This document shows positions 8,524 through 18,900 of a stretch of DNA of 64,000 nt, piece by piece. A program made the position numbers and the translations under genes. This DNA comes from Vibrio proteolyticus NBRC 13287 (lineage in GTDB: Bacteria; Pseudomonadota; Gammaproteobacteria; Enterobacterales; Vibrionaceae): NCBI RefSeq assembly GCF_000467125.1, contig NZ_BATJ01000005.1, positions 1 through 64,000 on the forward strand. The letters are read 5' to 3'. Under the pieces are notes generated by a model that was not told where the DNA came from, searched no databases, and worked only from the letters and a program-made list of their open reading frames with translations. Each line of letters opens with the position of its first letter. The stretch's first letter is position 1.

Positions 8524-9951
8524 ATGAGAGAAGTCGAATTCAGGACGATCGACCGACTGTTCATAAAAATGTCCATTAACGACAAAATGTGGGTCATATT
8601 TGCCCTTTTTCTTACCACAATTACCTTTATTTCCGGAGGTCGCTACTTCAATACGATTGATGCGATTGAGCATCAGTCCAAGCTTGCCGTTGAATATCAG
8701 TTAACGGGATTATTGCAAACCAACGCACCAGATCAGTTGCAAGTACCAGGTCTGGAAAAACGCACGACCATTGCAGACACCCAATATACCCAAGGCACCG
8801 TGACCGCGACCGCCAGACATGCCTCCGGCCAGGTCTACGCGCTCACCAAATCCATGAGTAATGCCGAAAGCGATGCTCGCTCCGCGGCATTATCTGCCTT
8901 TCTACTGGCGTACTTGTGGGTGATCCCCTTTGCGGTTTTCGTCTATTGGGTCGCGACCTTTATCGGCGGCGCACTGTGGGTGTTGTACAGCACCACACAG
9001 AAAATCGCTGACGGAGATCTGACCTCACGCCTTGGTTTCCACCCGGGACGCGACGAGTTTGGCACTATTGGCTGCGCGCTTGATAACGCTATGGACACGT
9101 TGACAGACCTGGTGGTGAGTGTGAAAGATAACTCAACCACGTTGGGTGAAACTTCCGCTGCATTTGAACAGGACATGCAACAAAGTGAAACTCAGATCAC
9201 CAACCAGTATGCTTCGCTAGATTCGGTCGCCACGGCCATGGAAGAGATGACAGCGTCAGCGCAAGAAGTGGCGAACATTGCCAATCAGGCAACTGGCCAA
9301 ACAGAGATGGACGCGAAACAAGTGAACGACAGTTCTCAGCGAGTGCATCAGGCGATTGATGAGATTGCGCGCTTGTCTGACTTTATCGAACAGGCGTCAA
9401 GTTCTGTTGCCACTCTGAACGACAATACCGCACAGATCAGCGAAGTTATCACCACCATCAACGGTATCTCAGAACAAACCAACTTGCTGGCTCTGAACGC
9501 AGCGATTGAAGCAGCACGTGCCGGTGAGCAAGGCCGCGGTTTCGCCGTGGTGGCGGACGAAGTCCGTACTCTGGCAAGTCGCACTCAATCAGCGACGGTC
9601 GAGATTCAGGCTATGATTGAAAAACTGCAATCAGAAAGCCAGACCATCGCTAAGATCACCGAGCAGACGGTCAGTCAGGCACAAACCAGTAGCGATCTCG
9701 TCACAGACATCGGCAACGACATCAGTCAAATCGCCGTCTCCGCGAGAGCCATCAACGACATGAGTATTCAGATCTCCACCTCAGCCGGTGAGCAAAGTGC
9801 GGTCGCAAACGATATTGCGTCTGAACTGTCGGACATTCGCGCGCAATCGAGTGTGATACGTCAAGTCGCCGAGCAATCCTCTCAGGGCGTCGGTAACCTG
9901 GCTAACGCGACACGCAATCTGGGCGAAATACTCGCTCGATACCGCACCTGA
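8524..9951 (+). CDS. Methyl-accepting chemotaxis protein
   Basis: 475 residues. TM1 lies near residues 18-37 and TM2 near 120-155, leaving a small periplasmic sensor of ~85 residues, shorter than a dCache or four-helix Tar-type domain. A HAMP-like segment follows TM2 ([17 protein letters not shown]). The long helical cytoplasmic domain ends in the conserved tip [20 protein letters not shown]. The ATG at 8524 has a GGAG site. It signals to the CheA/CheW array; the ligand is unknown. Its sensor shows no similarity I recognise to that of the other chemoreceptor in the window. Single gene with terminator. Confidence 0.9.
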   Translation: MREVEFRTIDRLFIKMSINDKMWVIFALFLTTITFISGGRYFNTIDAIEHQSKLAVEYQLTGLLQTNAPDQLQVPGLEKRTTIADTQYTQGTVTATARHASGQVYALTKSMSNAESDARSAALSAFLLAYLWVIPFAVFVYWVATFIGGALWVLYSTTQKIADGDLTSRLGFHPGRDEFGTIGCALDNAMDTLTDLVVSVKDNSTTLGETSAAFEQDMQQSETQITNQYASLDSVATAMEEMTASAQEVANIANQATGQTEMDAKQVNDSSQRVHQAIDEIARLSDFIEQASSSVATLNDNTAQISEVITTINGISEQTNLLALNAAIEAARAGEQGRGFAVVADEVRTLASRTQSATVEIQAMIEKLQSESQTIAKITEQTVSQAQTSSDLVTDIGNDISQIAVSARAINDMSIQISTSAGEQSAVANDIASELSDIRAQSSVIRQVAEQSSQGVGNLANATRNLGEILARYRT

Positions 9952-9973
9952 TCCTAACATCGGGGTCGAAACC

Positions 9974-10002
9974 AAAAAGCCAGTCATCCGACTGGCTTTT
10001 TG
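9974..10002. terminator. Bidirectional terminator between the chemoreceptor gene and the Tad operon end
   Basis: A perfect 11-bp stem (AAAAAGCCAGT, CATCCG loop, complement) with A/T flanks. It ends the plus-strand chemoreceptor and the minus-strand Tad operon. Confidence 0.9.
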
Positions 10003-10017
10003 TGATCTGTATCTGAT

Positions 10018-10083
10018 TCAGACCCTGCTGCGTGCCGCGGCCCAGAACATAAACACACCAACAAGCAGCAAATAACCGATCAT
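10018..10083 (-). CDS. Possible 21-residue membrane peptide at the end of the Tad operon
   Basis: The ATG at 10083 overlaps the stop of the upstream OmpA-like gene (ATGA), and the frame stays open for 21 codons to TGA at 10018. The peptide is a hydrophobic stretch (start MIGYLLLVGV, then FMFW) ending in a basic tail (ARSRV), the pattern of a single membrane helix with positive-inside anchoring. The operon terminator lies 16 bases further on. The four-base overlap suggests translational coupling. No family is recognisable at this size, and a chance ORF cannot be excluded. Confidence 0.4.
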   Translation of the reverse strand: MIGYLLLVGVFMFWAAARSRV

Positions 10084-10646
10084 GACTTCACGGTAAGCAC
10101 GACCCGGCGGTTGCATCCAGTCGTGCGGTTTTCACTGGCATTGCAGATTGGCGCACTCTCCCCAAACGCTTTCTCAACAATACGGTTACCCTGTTTGAGA
10201 TTATGTTTTAAGTAGTTCGCCACCTGCTTGGCGCGACGCGCTGACAGAGCTTTGTTATACGTCTTAGGACCGATACTGTCGGCATGCCCTTCAATAAATA
10301 TCTGCGCTTTACCGTTCACCAGTTCAAGATACTTCTCCAGCACATTTTTGTGCGCAGCGGTCAGCTGATATTTGTCGTGTGCATAGTTCAAAACCAACGA
10401 CTGAGTCGCTTGATCATAAAAGCAAACCTCGTCCGGACGTGCCACTTTCACCACCTCAGACGACGAGTTCAACACTTGTTCGGGACGCGTAGAGTCGTGT
10501 TGAACCAATTTGCCTTTCACCTGCGTGGTAAGCGTGTGGGAAGACACCAGTTGAGTAGAGGTCACGTATTCATTAACCCCACCGAGACAATTGGCATACC
10601 CGAATGGTGACAATAATAAAGTGGTGATGATGAGCGGGTATTTCAT
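10080..10646 (-). CDS. OmpA-family outer-membrane protein of the Tad locus
   Basis: 188 residues: a signal peptide (MKYPLIITTLLLSPFGYA, cleavage near residue 18), then a ~70-residue variable part and a C-terminal OmpA domain (FIEGHADSIGPKTYN, SARRAKQVANYL, NRRVVLTV). I chose ATG 10646, which has AAGGAT upstream and gives a clean signal peptide; the longer open frame adds ten polar residues. It sits one base downstream of the tadG stop and is the last full gene of the operon. A terminal OmpA-like gene is common in Tad loci and may anchor the secretion apparatus to the cell wall (inference). Confidence 0.82.
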   Translation of the reverse strand: MKYPLIITTLLLSPFGYANCLGGVNEYVTSTQLVSSHTLTTQVKGKLVQHDSTRPEQVLNSSSEVVKVARPDEVCFYDQATQSLVLNYAHDKYQLTAAHKNVLEKYLELVNGKAQIFIEGHADSIGPKTYNKALSARRAKQVANYLKHNLKQGNRIVEKAFGESAPICNASENRTTGCNRRVVLTVKS

Positions 10647-10647
10647 G

Positions 10648-11955
10648 TTAATCCTTAAGTCTTCCTGTTTCTTCATTGATCAGATTGAGAATATATTTGT
10701 AAACGTCTTCGCCATCTTTGGCGTGATAGATATTGTTGCGTCCAAAACAATCACCGAAGCCATCTTTGGCCGATACGCTGTAGTTGATACCAATCACCCC
10801 CATGGTAACTTTGGTTTTCTCGTTCTCACTCGGGTTATTACTCTGGAAACGGTTTTTCTTGGCGCTGATGGTGGAGCGCAACTTCTTACACAACCCCTGA
10901 TTCACCAAAGACTGCAAGTAGTTGGCATCGTTGTCAGCCCCGTCCGACAGCACGATAAACACCTGTTCCGGGTTCAGATTGGTGGCACGATTGGCTTCCT
11001 GCGCCGCTGCGATGATGCCATTCCAGGACGATGTACCCCCGTAAGCCCGCAAGTCGCTGCTATCCAACAAACGGATGAACTCATCGTAATCTTCCGTCAA
11101 CGGAATATCGTAAAAGGGGTAATCTTTGGCGAACCTTTGGTTCTGGTTTACGATTTGCCCGCGCTGATAGCTTGACATATTGCTGGTTGCCGGACGGATT
11201 TCACTGTAAGGCTTGGGCGTATTGAACATCTCATTCACCGTCGCCGACGCCGACGAGCGCTTAAATTCATACGCGTACTTCTTTGGCCAAGTGTAGCGAT
11301 AGCCGCGATAATCGATTCTGACCACCTCATCCGTCTGTGTCACGTGATGCCAGTTGTAGCCCAGCAGTGCGACACGGCTTTTTTGCTCCGTTTTAAAATC
11401 TTCGATATCGCGTACCACACGGCGGATGGTCTCTTTCACCACTTGTAGCTTGTTTTTACCGCCCTGCCAGGCATACGTCATCGAACCACTGAAGTCACCA
11501 ATGAAATAGACATCAACTGGCTGCGGCAGATACTTTCGCGTCACCGACGAACCCGAGGCTTCGAACTCAGGTTTCAGATTCATGTCCTCGTAGCTGATCC
11601 AGGACTGAAACTTGGCTTTGGCCGTCACCACAAAATCGGTAAAAGGGGCAACTTCACCACTGGCCTGAACGCAACCGTCTTTGTACAAACACTGCCGGTT
11701 GTACACTTTCACGTCAACATCATCGATGTTATCGAGCACATAACGGTCGACCAGTTGACGCGCATAAATGACGTTCTTGTCGTCGTCTTCCTTTGGGCTG
11801 GCGATCAGTGCCAGACTGGCGACTTCCGCAGCCTCGAGCACTCGTGCATGCGCCAGCATCTGTTGAGACATTTGCATCGAAAAGGCCATAAAAATCACCA
11901 TCATCGGCAACAAGCCAATAAACAGAATACCAGCGACGCCACGGTTCTTTTTCAT
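10648..11955 (-). CDS. tadG: TadG, pseudopilin-like protein with von Willebrand A domain
   Basis: 435 residues. The N-terminal hydrophobic helix (VAGILFIGLLPMMVIFMAF) resembles the TadE/F/G pilin-like segment. It is followed by a large extracytoplasmic von Willebrand factor A domain with a complete metal-ion site: DFSGS, the threonine of GGTSSW, and LSDGADND. Four to six cysteines could be oxidised by Dsb enzymes. In Tad systems TadG is thought to sit at the cell surface or with the pilus and help adhesion. ATG 11955 is preferred; GTG 11964 is an alternative three codons upstream. It starts 11 bases after the tadF stop. Confidence 0.88.
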   Translation of the reverse strand: MKKNRGVAGILFIGLLPMMVIFMAFSMQMSQQMLAHARVLEAAEVASLALIASPKEDDDKNVIYARQLVDRYVLDNIDDVDVKVYNRQCLYKDGCVQASGEVAPFTDFVVTAKAKFQSWISYEDMNLKPEFEASGSSVTRKYLPQPVDVYFIGDFSGSMTYAWQGGKNKLQVVKETIRRVVRDIEDFKTEQKSRVALLGYNWHHVTQTDEVVRIDYRGYRYTWPKKYAYEFKRSSASATVNEMFNTPKPYSEIRPATSNMSSYQRGQIVNQNQRFAKDYPFYDIPLTEDYDEFIRLLDSSDLRAYGGTSSWNGIIAAAQEANRATNLNPEQVFIVLSDGADNDANYLQSLVNQGLCKKLRSTISAKKNRFQSNNPSENEKTKVTMGVIGINYSVSAKDGFGDCFGRNNIYHAKDGEDVYKYILNLINEETGRLKD

Positions 11956-11966
11956 CGATCTCACGT

Positions 11967-12551
11967 TTAAACCCTCGCAAATGAGTAGGAAGAGCTGACA
12001 ATCCGAAACACTTCACCGTTCGCGACACCTAAAATATTGACGGGTGTCTCATAACACAGGGAGACCTGGTACAACGGCAAACGTCGGTTGCGTGATGTGA
12101 CCGGAAGCATCTCAATAGCCTTCGCTTTGTCGATATCAGACATGTCCGGAAAGTTGCAGCCAATAACGTTGCCCTTTTCCAGCGCCTTATGGCGCCGGAC
12201 ATAGTCCACTTTTCCATTCGACAACACCCGTTCATCCAAACGTACTTCATCAATGCGCATGCCGAATTTGGTTTTGTCAAAATTGGGGATCATGCGTTTC
12301 ATCGACGCGGCGGCAATGGAGTACGCGGTATTCTCCGTTTGGTTGCAGTTACCAGAACAAATATCCAGATCCGCGTTAAACAGCTGCTTTCGTTCAGCCA
12401 GAATCGTCGTCAGGGAATAAGCCGCGCGATCCAACTGGCCTTTCTTGTTGATCGCCAACATGTAGTTCACCACCACCACAAATAACCCGGACGCAAACAC
12501 CAGCACCATCGCCAGTTCGACGGCAAACGCGCCTTTTTGTTTAGCTCGCAC
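11967..12551 (-). CDS. tadF: TadF, pseudopilin of the Tad pilus
   Basis: 194 residues when started at GTG 12551, which is preceded by an AGGGGGCGG site and overlaps the end of tadE by 11 bases. The longest open frame runs 59 codons further upstream, but that part is only the out-of-frame shadow of tadE. The N-terminus KQKGAFAVELAMVLVFASG has the Gly-Ala-x-x-x-Glu prepilin pattern cleaved by TadV, followed by a hydrophobic helix. Minor pseudopilins of this kind assemble with TadE to initiate Flp pilus assembly. Confidence 0.85.
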   Translation of the reverse strand: MRAKQKGAFAVELAMVLVFASGLFVVVVNYMLAINKKGQLDRAAYSLTTILAERKQLFNADLDICSGNCNQTENTAYSIAAASMKRMIPNFDKTKFGMRIDEVRLDERVLSNGKVDYVRRHKALEKGNVIGCNFPDMSDIDKAKAIEMLPVTSRNRRLPLYQVSLCYETPVNILGVANGEVFRIVSSSYSFARV

Positions 12552-13068
12552 AACCCGCCCCCTGTCCGATTTTGAATGCACAACGTTCGTATTCCTGAAT
12601 GGTGACCACTTCACGCCGGATCGCCATGGTCGGAAACCATATTGATACGATAGGGTCATAGTTGTATTTGAGGTCGTAGACCGCGATCGCCATATCCACC
12701 GGGTCATCTTTACGCTCCGGACACTCATCTGCCGAGGAGAACTGGTCGGTGCATTTCAGAAATGAATCGTAGTTGCGAAAGTAGTGAACTTTGATCTTCA
12801 CACTGCCCGGCTCAACAACATTGCTCCACAGTGACCCGCCCGCTTTTGCAAGCTCATGCTGGATCATCTGGCTGTAGTTCACCGTATTGCTGTTGCTGGA
12901 ATCGCCGGCTTTTTTAACCCGCATCACTGCGGTCGTGAGGGCGTTGTCAGTCATACTCATCGAGAACGTCATAATGCAGATCTCCACCCAGCCAAACACA
13001 ATCGCCAGAAAAATGGGGATCCCCATTGCCGCTTCAATCGTCAGCGAACCTTTCTGCTTTTTTCTCAT
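12541..13068 (-). CDS. tadE: TadE, pseudopilin of the Tad pilus
   Basis: 175 residues. The N-terminus RKKQKGSLTIEAAMGIPIF shows the prepilin peptidase pattern (Gly, then Glu at +5 of the mature form) and a TadE hydrophobic helix. The globular part has several cysteines. It overlaps tadD by four bases and tadF by 11, indicating translational coupling. It is a minor pseudopilin processed by TadV. Confidence 0.88.
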   Translation of the reverse strand: MRKKQKGSLTIEAAMGIPIFLAIVFGWVEICIMTFSMSMTDNALTTAVMRVKKAGDSSNSNTVNYSQMIQHELAKAGGSLWSNVVEPGSVKIKVHYFRNYDSFLKCTDQFSSADECPERKDDPVDMAIAVYDLKYNYDPIVSIWFPTMAIRREVVTIQEYERCAFKIGQGAGCAS

Positions 13069-14204
13069 AGCCTTACGTACCTTTTCTTGGTGTAGTCAAC
13101 CACAAAGGCACCTTTGATATCGAGACTTTCGAGAAAGGCTTTGGCCTGATCCAGATCGTTGAAATCCCCAACACAATAACGCTTCCATAAGCCGTGCGTG
13201 TAAGAGTATACGGAGCCGTAGTTGGATTTGAGGTAGTTGAGATAATCCGCCGGGATTGCTGTATAGGTAGCCAATACCTGAATACGGTACGTCGGTGGTG
13301 CCCCCGGTTTCAGGTTTTTGGGGTCCAACACGGAACCATCCAGGCTGGATTGACTGGGTTGAAACTGTGTTGACGTTGCCAGCGAGCTGACTTTAGACGT
13401 CGGCGCAACGTAGCTGGTTGCCGCTCCTTTGGCGGCATCACGTTGCAGACTGGTTGTCGAAACTGGGGAGTCTGCCACTCTCATCGTGCTCTTCTGCCCT
13501 TTGTTTTTTGATACGGATGACATCAATGCAGCCAGTTGCTTGCGCGCTTGCTGCTCGTTATTGGTGTGTTTCAGTACTTCCAGCGCAATGTCCGGACGTT
13601 CTGCGTTCACCGAAGCCAGAATCAGGTTTGAGCGCACTCTGGCATCTCCCGGGCTGGCCAGATACAAGTCGTAGAGAATGTCGGTCGCATCGGCGTATTG
13701 CGCCTGCATCATTTTCACGACCGCAATGTTGTTTCCTGCTTCGCGATCTGATGCGCCTTGCTTGCGGCTCTCTTCAAAATGTTTGATGGCTTCATCAAAG
13801 CGTTTTTGCTGCGCGAGAATTTTGCCGGATAGCAGTTGATACTCGTATTCCTCACCGCCTTCGTCGCGATACTTCTTCAGCTCCTCTTGCGCTTTATCAA
13901 AGCGCTTTTTCTGGTAGTTCAGACGAGCAATGGTGAGTATATATTCCGGCTCATCCAGATCGCCGGCATCGTAGGTATTGCGATACAACTCCGCCGATTT
14001 AACGTCTTTCATGTCCAGATACAAATTAACCAGTTTGACTTTGTATTCCGGTACGCTGTGCAAGTTGCTCTTATAAAACTCCACCAATTGTTGGTTATCG
14101 CCAGAACCGATGAGCAGTTTTTCTTTGGTTTGCAGTTCAGTATCAACCGTGGCGCAGCCAGAAAACAGCGAAACGGTGAGCAGTGCTATCAGCCATTTAT
14201 TCAT
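13065..14204 (-). CDS. tadD: TadD, TPR lipoprotein with a SPOR-like C-terminus
   Basis: 379 residues. A lipoprotein signal ends in the lipobox FSGC (Cys17). Residues ~30-230 are tetratricopeptide-like helices (for example LLSGKILAQQKRFDEAIKHF), as expected for the Tad pilotin/assembly protein TadD. After a Ser/Thr/Gln-rich linker, the last ~75 residues (YRIQVLATYTAIPADYLNYL ... RYCVGDFNDLDQAKAFL) have the beta-alpha-beta spacing of a SPOR peptidoglycan-binding domain. That tail is longer than typical TadD, so it may add cell-wall binding. It overlaps tadC and tadE by four bases each. Confidence 0.85.
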   Translation of the reverse strand: MNKWLIALLTVSLFSGCATVDTELQTKEKLLIGSGDNQQLVEFYKSNLHSVPEYKVKLVNLYLDMKDVKSAELYRNTYDAGDLDEPEYILTIARLNYQKKRFDKAQEELKKYRDEGGEEYEYQLLSGKILAQQKRFDEAIKHFEESRKQGASDREAGNNIAVVKMMQAQYADATDILYDLYLASPGDARVRSNLILASVNAERPDIALEVLKHTNNEQQARKQLAALMSSVSKNKGQKSTMRVADSPVSTTSLQRDAAKGAATSYVAPTSKVSSLATSTQFQPSQSSLDGSVLDPKNLKPGAPPTYRIQVLATYTAIPADYLNYLKSNYGSVYSYTHGLWKRYCVGDFNDLDQAKAFLESLDIKGAFVVDYTKKRYVRL

Positions 14205-15073
14205 TGCATTAACATCCTCATAATGCCCGGGGCGGCAATCAGTACAACAATAGGAACCATGATGAAGGCAATCAGTGGGATGGACATTTTGGCGCCCATC
14301 TTGCCAATTTTTTCTTCCAGCTCCATCATGTTAATTTCACGGATATCGGTCGCCAGTGTTGCCAGTACCGGACCGATGGACGAGCCAAATTGCAGGCTCT
14401 GGACCAGTGTCATCACAAAGCTTTGTGACTCACTGGTTGGCACCAGCTCATAAAACTCTTCCAGGGCTTTTTCGATTCCCACCAGACGTGCACGTTCGAC
14501 CGTAACCCGCACAACGTAAGCGAGGTTTCTATCAACGGTTTGCAGCTCTTTGGATAGGTAATCGAGACTGGACTCAATGGTCATGCCGGTATGAACGCAC
14601 ACATTCATCAAATCGAGCAGAAACGGCAGGCGTGCACTGATACGTTTGATGTTGGCTTTCCCGCGGCTGGCGACGTAGGTGTCCGGCAACACAATGAACG
14701 CGATCAAAGCGCCCATCAGATAAGTCAACGCCAATGTAATGCCCATGCTTTCCTGTAGATAGCTGAAAACGATAAACACCAACGACACGCCAAACGGGAT
14801 GATTTTGAACAGGTAGTACGAATCGGCCAGAAAGTCGCTGTATATTCCGGCGGAAACCAGTTTCTTTTTGGTTTCGTCTTTGTTGAAGCTCACCCGACTG
14901 ATCAAAGACTTCAACAAGTCGGTACGCTTGCGCTCTTCACGGGTTGAACCGATGATCTTGCGCGTGGCAATGTTGGCCCGGGTGTTGTCGTAAAAGCGCA
15001 TCACCAGCGCAGCCAGCCCCATCGAAACGCCAAACACCACTACCCAGATCAGTATCTTTGTCGTATCCATCAA
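14201..15073 (-). CDS. tadC: TadC, inner-membrane platform protein
   Basis: 290 residues with a type II secretion F (GspF) domain: hydrophobic segments at the N-terminus, near 95-135 and at the C-terminus (MSIPLIAFIMVPIVVLIAAP), and the cytoplasmic motif FLLDLMNVCVHTGMTIESSL. It forms the membrane platform with TadB that transmits TadA motion to pilin assembly. Four-base overlaps with tadB and tadD indicate a tightly coupled operon. Confidence 0.92.
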   Translation of the reverse strand: MMDTTKILIWVVVFGVSMGLAALVMRFYDNTRANIATRKIIGSTREERKRTDLLKSLISRVSFNKDETKKKLVSAGIYSDFLADSYYLFKIIPFGVSLVFIVFSYLQESMGITLALTYLMGALIAFIVLPDTYVASRGKANIKRISARLPFLLDLMNVCVHTGMTIESSLDYLSKELQTVDRNLAYVVRVTVERARLVGIEKALEEFYELVPTSESQSFVMTLVQSLQFGSSIGPVLATLATDIREINMMELEEKIGKMGAKMSIPLIAFIMVPIVVLIAAPGIMRMLMQ

Positions 15074-15980
15074 TCCACTCCTCTGAGAATGAACCAGATA
15101 CAGGCAAAGCCAATGAACTCACTCACCAGTACGTAATAAAAAATTGGTTTGCCACCGTCTTCAAACATCACGAAATGGTAGTTTTCCGGACTGGTAAACT
15201 TCAGGATCACCAGAAATATCACCGGCAGACAGGCGATGATTTTGGCCGACGCCCGCGCTTCGGATGTCAGTGCATTTTTCTTCTTCTCCACCGCGCGAGA
15301 GTCAAACATCAGGCGGTTAATGCGGTTAATGACCTCTTTGAGCTGACCACCCCGGCTTAAGTTGATGCGAATGGTCGACGCAAAGAAGAAATACTCCAGA
15401 TACGGAAACGTTGTGCTACTGCGCTCTAAAACGTCATCAGGGTCTTCGCCAATCAAAAGACGTTCAGCCATGAACTTAAACTCACGTCCGACTTCGTTAT
15501 CAAGCTGTTTGCCCACGTATTCGAACGCGTGCACGATACTCTGCCCGGAAGACATCGCTCCGCTTAAGATATTGAGAGCGTCAGGAAAGTGGTTCTTGAA
15601 CCGCTCTGCCTGCATCTGTTGCAGCTTGATATAAAAAATGACAAACAAAATGGGTTCAAGCACCATCAGGCACACCAGATAATCCTGCATCAGGAAAAAT
15701 GCATTAATGGCGTAAATTGCCACCATGGTCACCGCGAAAAACAGCATCATCTTGAGCCCCATATTGGGCTGAAAGACTTTGATCATGCTTTTGACGGTTT
15801 GTCGAAAACGGGCTTTGAAACTGATGTCAAACCGCTGCGCATCAATCACCGAGCGCACGCCCTTCACCCCTTCAAAATCAGCATGCATATCGATGATCTG
15901 ACTCAGGCGGCGGTTCTGGCGGGCGCGATGCACCAACCAGTAAACCAGCAGTGCAGCCCAGGAAAATATCAGGATGAACA

Positions 15981-15984
<4 letters not shown>
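15070..15984 (-). CDS. tadB: TadB, inner-membrane platform protein
   Basis: 304 residues, a GspF-type membrane protein with a first helix at residues 2-18, two central helices (MMLFFAVTMVAIYAINAFFL and following) and a final pair. The conserved cytoplasmic block FPDALNILSGAMSSGQSIVH lies near residue 135. It partners with TadC. It overlaps tadA and tadC by four bases. Confidence 0.92.
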
Positions 15985-17242
<1,258 letters not shown>

Positions 17243-17246
<4 letters not shown>

Positions 17247-18436
17247 TTTTTAAACAATGAAAAACGAGATTTTGCTTTGATTTTTTTACCGGTCAGCACA
17301 GCCACCATGCTGGCGACTGGCGCCGAATATTTGGACTTCATCAGCCCGTCAATGCCTTCCTGAATCAACACTTTCTCCAGCGTTGGCTCATAAGCAATAT
17401 CAATGGTGTCTTTGGTCCGGATACGTTCTTTGGCGTTCGCTAACGTGACCATGTAATCCTTGTTGGGGCGGTTCATGCTGAACACGACCTGATGGTCTGC
17501 TTTGCCGATCTTCTTTTTCAACAGGTTGTATGAGCGCAGTGATGACACGGACGGTTCACAGACCACAAACACACGGTGATACTTATCCAACAGCTCTTGA
17601 TCGTGGACCTCTTCGTAAGACGACAACGGCACCGAGTCGATGATGAAGTTGTACTGGTCCATCAGCTCTGAAGAGAGGTTGTATAAGGTCGAGGCATGGT
17701 CGCCGAGACAAGCACTGTTCTTCTCCAGCACCAGATAACCCAGCTTATCGGTTACTTTGTGGACATAGGTTGTCGCGATCGCGCCATCTATCTCAATTTG
17801 ATTCAGGTCGATACTGTTTTGCTTGGCCTTAAGACCTTTGATCCCCAAATAGATATCGCTATTCAGCGCGCCTGAGTCGTGATCCACCAGTAACGTTTTC
17901 AGGTTGGCATCCGTAACCAGCGCATTTGCCAGCACTGAACTAAGGCACGACACACCTACTCCACCCTTGGTTCCCAAAATAAGGATGCGCTTGGCAACCC
18001 GTGTTTTCTTCACTGTCGGAGTGTCATGGCTTTGCGCACGAAGTGAAGCCAGCAATCCATCCAGTTCCGAGTCCCACAACACATACACGGCTCCCAGCGC
18101 ATGAATTTGGTTACGTAACTTGATGGAGTCGGTATCGCTGAGCACCAGTAAAGAAATACTGACGTCCAGACGCGTCGCGATTTCAGACACCTCATCGACG
18201 ATACTGCTGGTGCCCCGCATATCAAGAATCACATGCTTAAGCTTGACGTCAGAGCGGTTCCAGGAATCATCAGAGTCAAGATCCGGCACTTCAATCGGCA
18301 CCGGATAGCCTTCAATGGCATAGAGTTCTTTCACCGCCTCCAGCAGTGTCGCGTCATCAGAGACCACGAGATCGGTGGCCTCTGCCGATGAGTTCAGCTT
18401 GGATGAAGAGTGCTTAAACAGATTGTTCAGATCCAT
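17243..18436 (-). CDS. tadZ: TadZ/CpaE, localisation ATPase-like protein
   Basis: 397 residues. The first ~135 form an atypical receiver-like domain, and a ParA/MinD-like domain follows. The deviant Walker A reads GTKGGVGVS at 155-163, with Val where classical P-loops carry the second Lys, so ATP hydrolysis may be weak; this is common in TadZ. In Tad systems it directs the apparatus to a cell pole. It starts two bases after the preceding lipoprotein gene and overlaps tadA by four. Confidence 0.88.
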
Positions 18437-18438
18437 AC

Positions 18439-18900
18439 TTACAACTCACTCTTGATTGGGTTGACCAGACTCATGTTGCGGTTGTGCTCAAGCGCACAGC
18501 CAAAGCGGTATTCATCACGCGAGGCAAAGGTCATCACACCACACTCGCGGCTTTTGATTCGTACATAGGTCGCCGATATCAACACGGCTTTCTGCTGATC
18601 CGCCTCTGCAAGCACCACGCGATAACGATTTTTGGCGATACCCTCGGATTTAAACTTTGCGTTCAGCTTGTCAACAAACTCACTCGATCCCGTTTTGTAA
18701 TACACAGAAAAACGCGATTTCGGTTCACGATGGTTGAGATCGCGGATGAAGTTCACTGCGCGATTGATCGACTGCTCAGAATCCGCAACATCAAATTCGA
18801 TGCTCTCTTCCATTTCATCAATCACACTGGAGTTCGAAACATTGGCCTGAGAACAGCCGAACATCACCAGTGCCAGCAGCACCATTAACAGGCTTCTCAT
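18439..18900 (-). CDS. Small lipoprotein of the Tad locus, RcpB/CpaD position
   Basis: 153 residues with a lipobox MFGC (Cys16) after a hydrophobic signal. The mature part has a SEFVDKLNAKF helix and strands ending in an EYRFGCALEHNRNMSLVNP segment. I cannot place it in a family from sequence alone. Its position between the secretin rcpA and tadZ, its size and its lipidation match the RcpB/CpaD outer-membrane partner of the secretin; the C-terminal SFGCxxxxNxxxMxxNP-like pattern is also reminiscent of CpaD. Its start codon overlaps the rcpA stop by one base (TGATG). Confidence 0.72.
   Translation of the reverse strand: MRSLLMVLLALVMFGCSQANVSNSSVIDEMEESIEFDVADSEQSINRAVNFIRDLNHREPKSRFSVYYKTGSSEFVDKLNAKFKSEGIAKNRYRVVLAEADQQKAVLISATYVRIKSRECGVMTFASRDEYRFGCALEHNRNMSLVNPIKSEL

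Noticed and set aside
11967..12728. 253-residue reading of TadF from the far upstream start
   Set aside because: The extra 59 codons overlap tadE out of frame and lack pilin-like sequence; GTG 12551 with a strong ribosome-binding site fits better.
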